DNA of 24,412 bases from an uncultured Chitinophagaceae bacterium (GTDB taxonomy: Bacteria > Bacteroidota > Bacteroidia > Chitinophagales > Chitinophagaceae), in NCBI GenBank assembly GCA_903841915.1, contig CAIMKO010000019.1, positions 1 to 24,412 on the forward strand, read 5' to 3'. Below, one piece after another: positions 24,085-24,412 of this stretch. Under the pieces are notes generated by a model. The model made no database searches. It worked only from the letters and a program-made list of their open reading frames with translations, and had not been told where the DNA came from. How positions within the stretch are numbered: the stretch's first letter is position 1; each line of letters starts with the position of its first letter. Made by a program: the position numbers and the translations under genes.

Positions 24085-24412
24085 TTAGTCTTTTTTATTT
24101 ACCAGTTTCTTGGTTTCTTCCAGATCTTTTTTTGTTTGATCTAATTCTGCTTTGATATCGATCACATATTTTGTCAGTTCCTCTACTTTCTTTAATAATA
24201 AGCCATTCATTTTTCCAAGGTCGATACCGTTTTTCATGACTTCATCTGTAGTAGGCATATCGGGTAAGTGCTGATAAGTATTGATATAATCATTTAAACT
24301 GTTTAACGACATCAATTTATAGTCCTTCTTAAAAACATTATCAAACCAGTCCTCAGAATTCTTTACTGCTACTTTTACTTTTTCTGTCAGGATACCTTCT
24401 TCAACGAATAAT
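24085..24412 (-). CDS. C-terminus of a surface/tail-fibre-like protein (partial, N-terminus beyond right edge)
   Basis: The minus strand is open from the right edge to a TAA at 24085, giving the last 108 codons of a longer protein. The pattern DWFDNVFKKDYKLMSLNSL, then HLPDMPTTDEV, GIDLGKMNGLLLKKVEELT and a coiled coil of Lys/Glu (about the last 40 residues) is the common C-terminal module of long Bacteroidota surface proteins. These have collagen-like, tail-fibre or repetitive stalk domains upstream. The module resembles peptidase_S74/intramolecular-chaperone-like tails in its position and layout, but the autocleavage site is not within the part seen. The upstream protein cannot be typed. 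The short reading frame from 24315 is not a separate gene. Confidence 0.82.
   Translation of the reverse strand, partial: LFVEEGILTEKVKVAVKNSEDWFDNVFKKDYKLMSLNSLNDYINTYQHLPDMPTTDEVMKNGIDLGKMNGLLLKKVEELTKYVIDIKAELDQTKKDLEETKKLVNKKD

Noticed and set aside
1..24412. CRISPR array, tRNA, rRNA or complete insertion sequence
   Set aside because: No regularly spaced direct repeats, cloverleaf with CCA-type end, rRNA-like conserved stretch or transposase motif was found on either strand.

Overview
The window looks like chromosomal DNA of a Bacteroidota bacterium, most likely of the Chitinophagaceae or a close relative. The base composition is A+T-rich. Promoter-like sequences fit the Bacteroidota TAnnTTTG type, Shine-Dalgarno sequences are weak or absent, and several proteins belong to families typical of the phylum: an Oar-like TonB-dependent receptor, a GH18 chitinase, a UbiA-like prenyltransferase of the MqnP type, a TIGR02436-type four-helix-bundle protein and an outer-membrane beta-barrel fusion beside an ECF sigma factor. 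The species assignment is inference.

Layout. 1-6223 (minus strand): a SulP anion transporter cut by the left edge, a membrane-anchored alpha/beta hydrolase, a secreted GH18 glycosidase and mutS. 6224-8684: an intergenic region, a small secreted/membrane protein of unknown function, a bidirectional terminator and an exported M28 metallopeptidase on the minus strand. 8774-12761 (plus strand): trmH-like methyltransferase, ubiA/mqnP-like gene, a 489-bp cassette bounded by 28-bp inverted repeats and holding a frameshifted four-helix-bundle gene, then ruvX, def and a secreted protein of unknown function. 12766-15817 (minus strand): ECF sigma factor, a fusion of a duplicated cytoplasmic motif + membrane helix + outer-membrane barrel, and a lipoprotein. 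15966-19017: an ATP-grasp ligase and a GCS2-type carboxylate-amine ligase in one operon, divergent from an esterase. 19095-22457 (minus): a 1120-residue Oar-like receptor. 22701-24412: ribBA, a 139-bp nested palindromic element and the C-terminus of a surface protein cut by the right edge.

Most genes are ordinary housekeeping: mismatch repair, RNA modification, quinone prenylation, deformylation, riboflavin synthesis. Four parts deserve a second look. (1) The inverted-repeat cassette with a four-helix-bundle gene, whose ends supply the stop codons of both ubiA and the four-helix gene, and whose end sequence has a 7-bp phase also seen in two tracts inside mutS and ubiA. (2) The sigma factor / barrel fusion / lipoprotein operon, which may be a trans-envelope signalling set. 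(3) The ATP-grasp + GCS2 ligase + esterase cluster, which may make and release a small amide-linked metabolite. (4) Three genes (mutS, trmH-like, esterase) where an exact TAnnTTTG box ends 5-6 nt before the ATG, predicting leaderless transcripts. No tRNA, rRNA, CRISPR array or complete IS transposase was seen.
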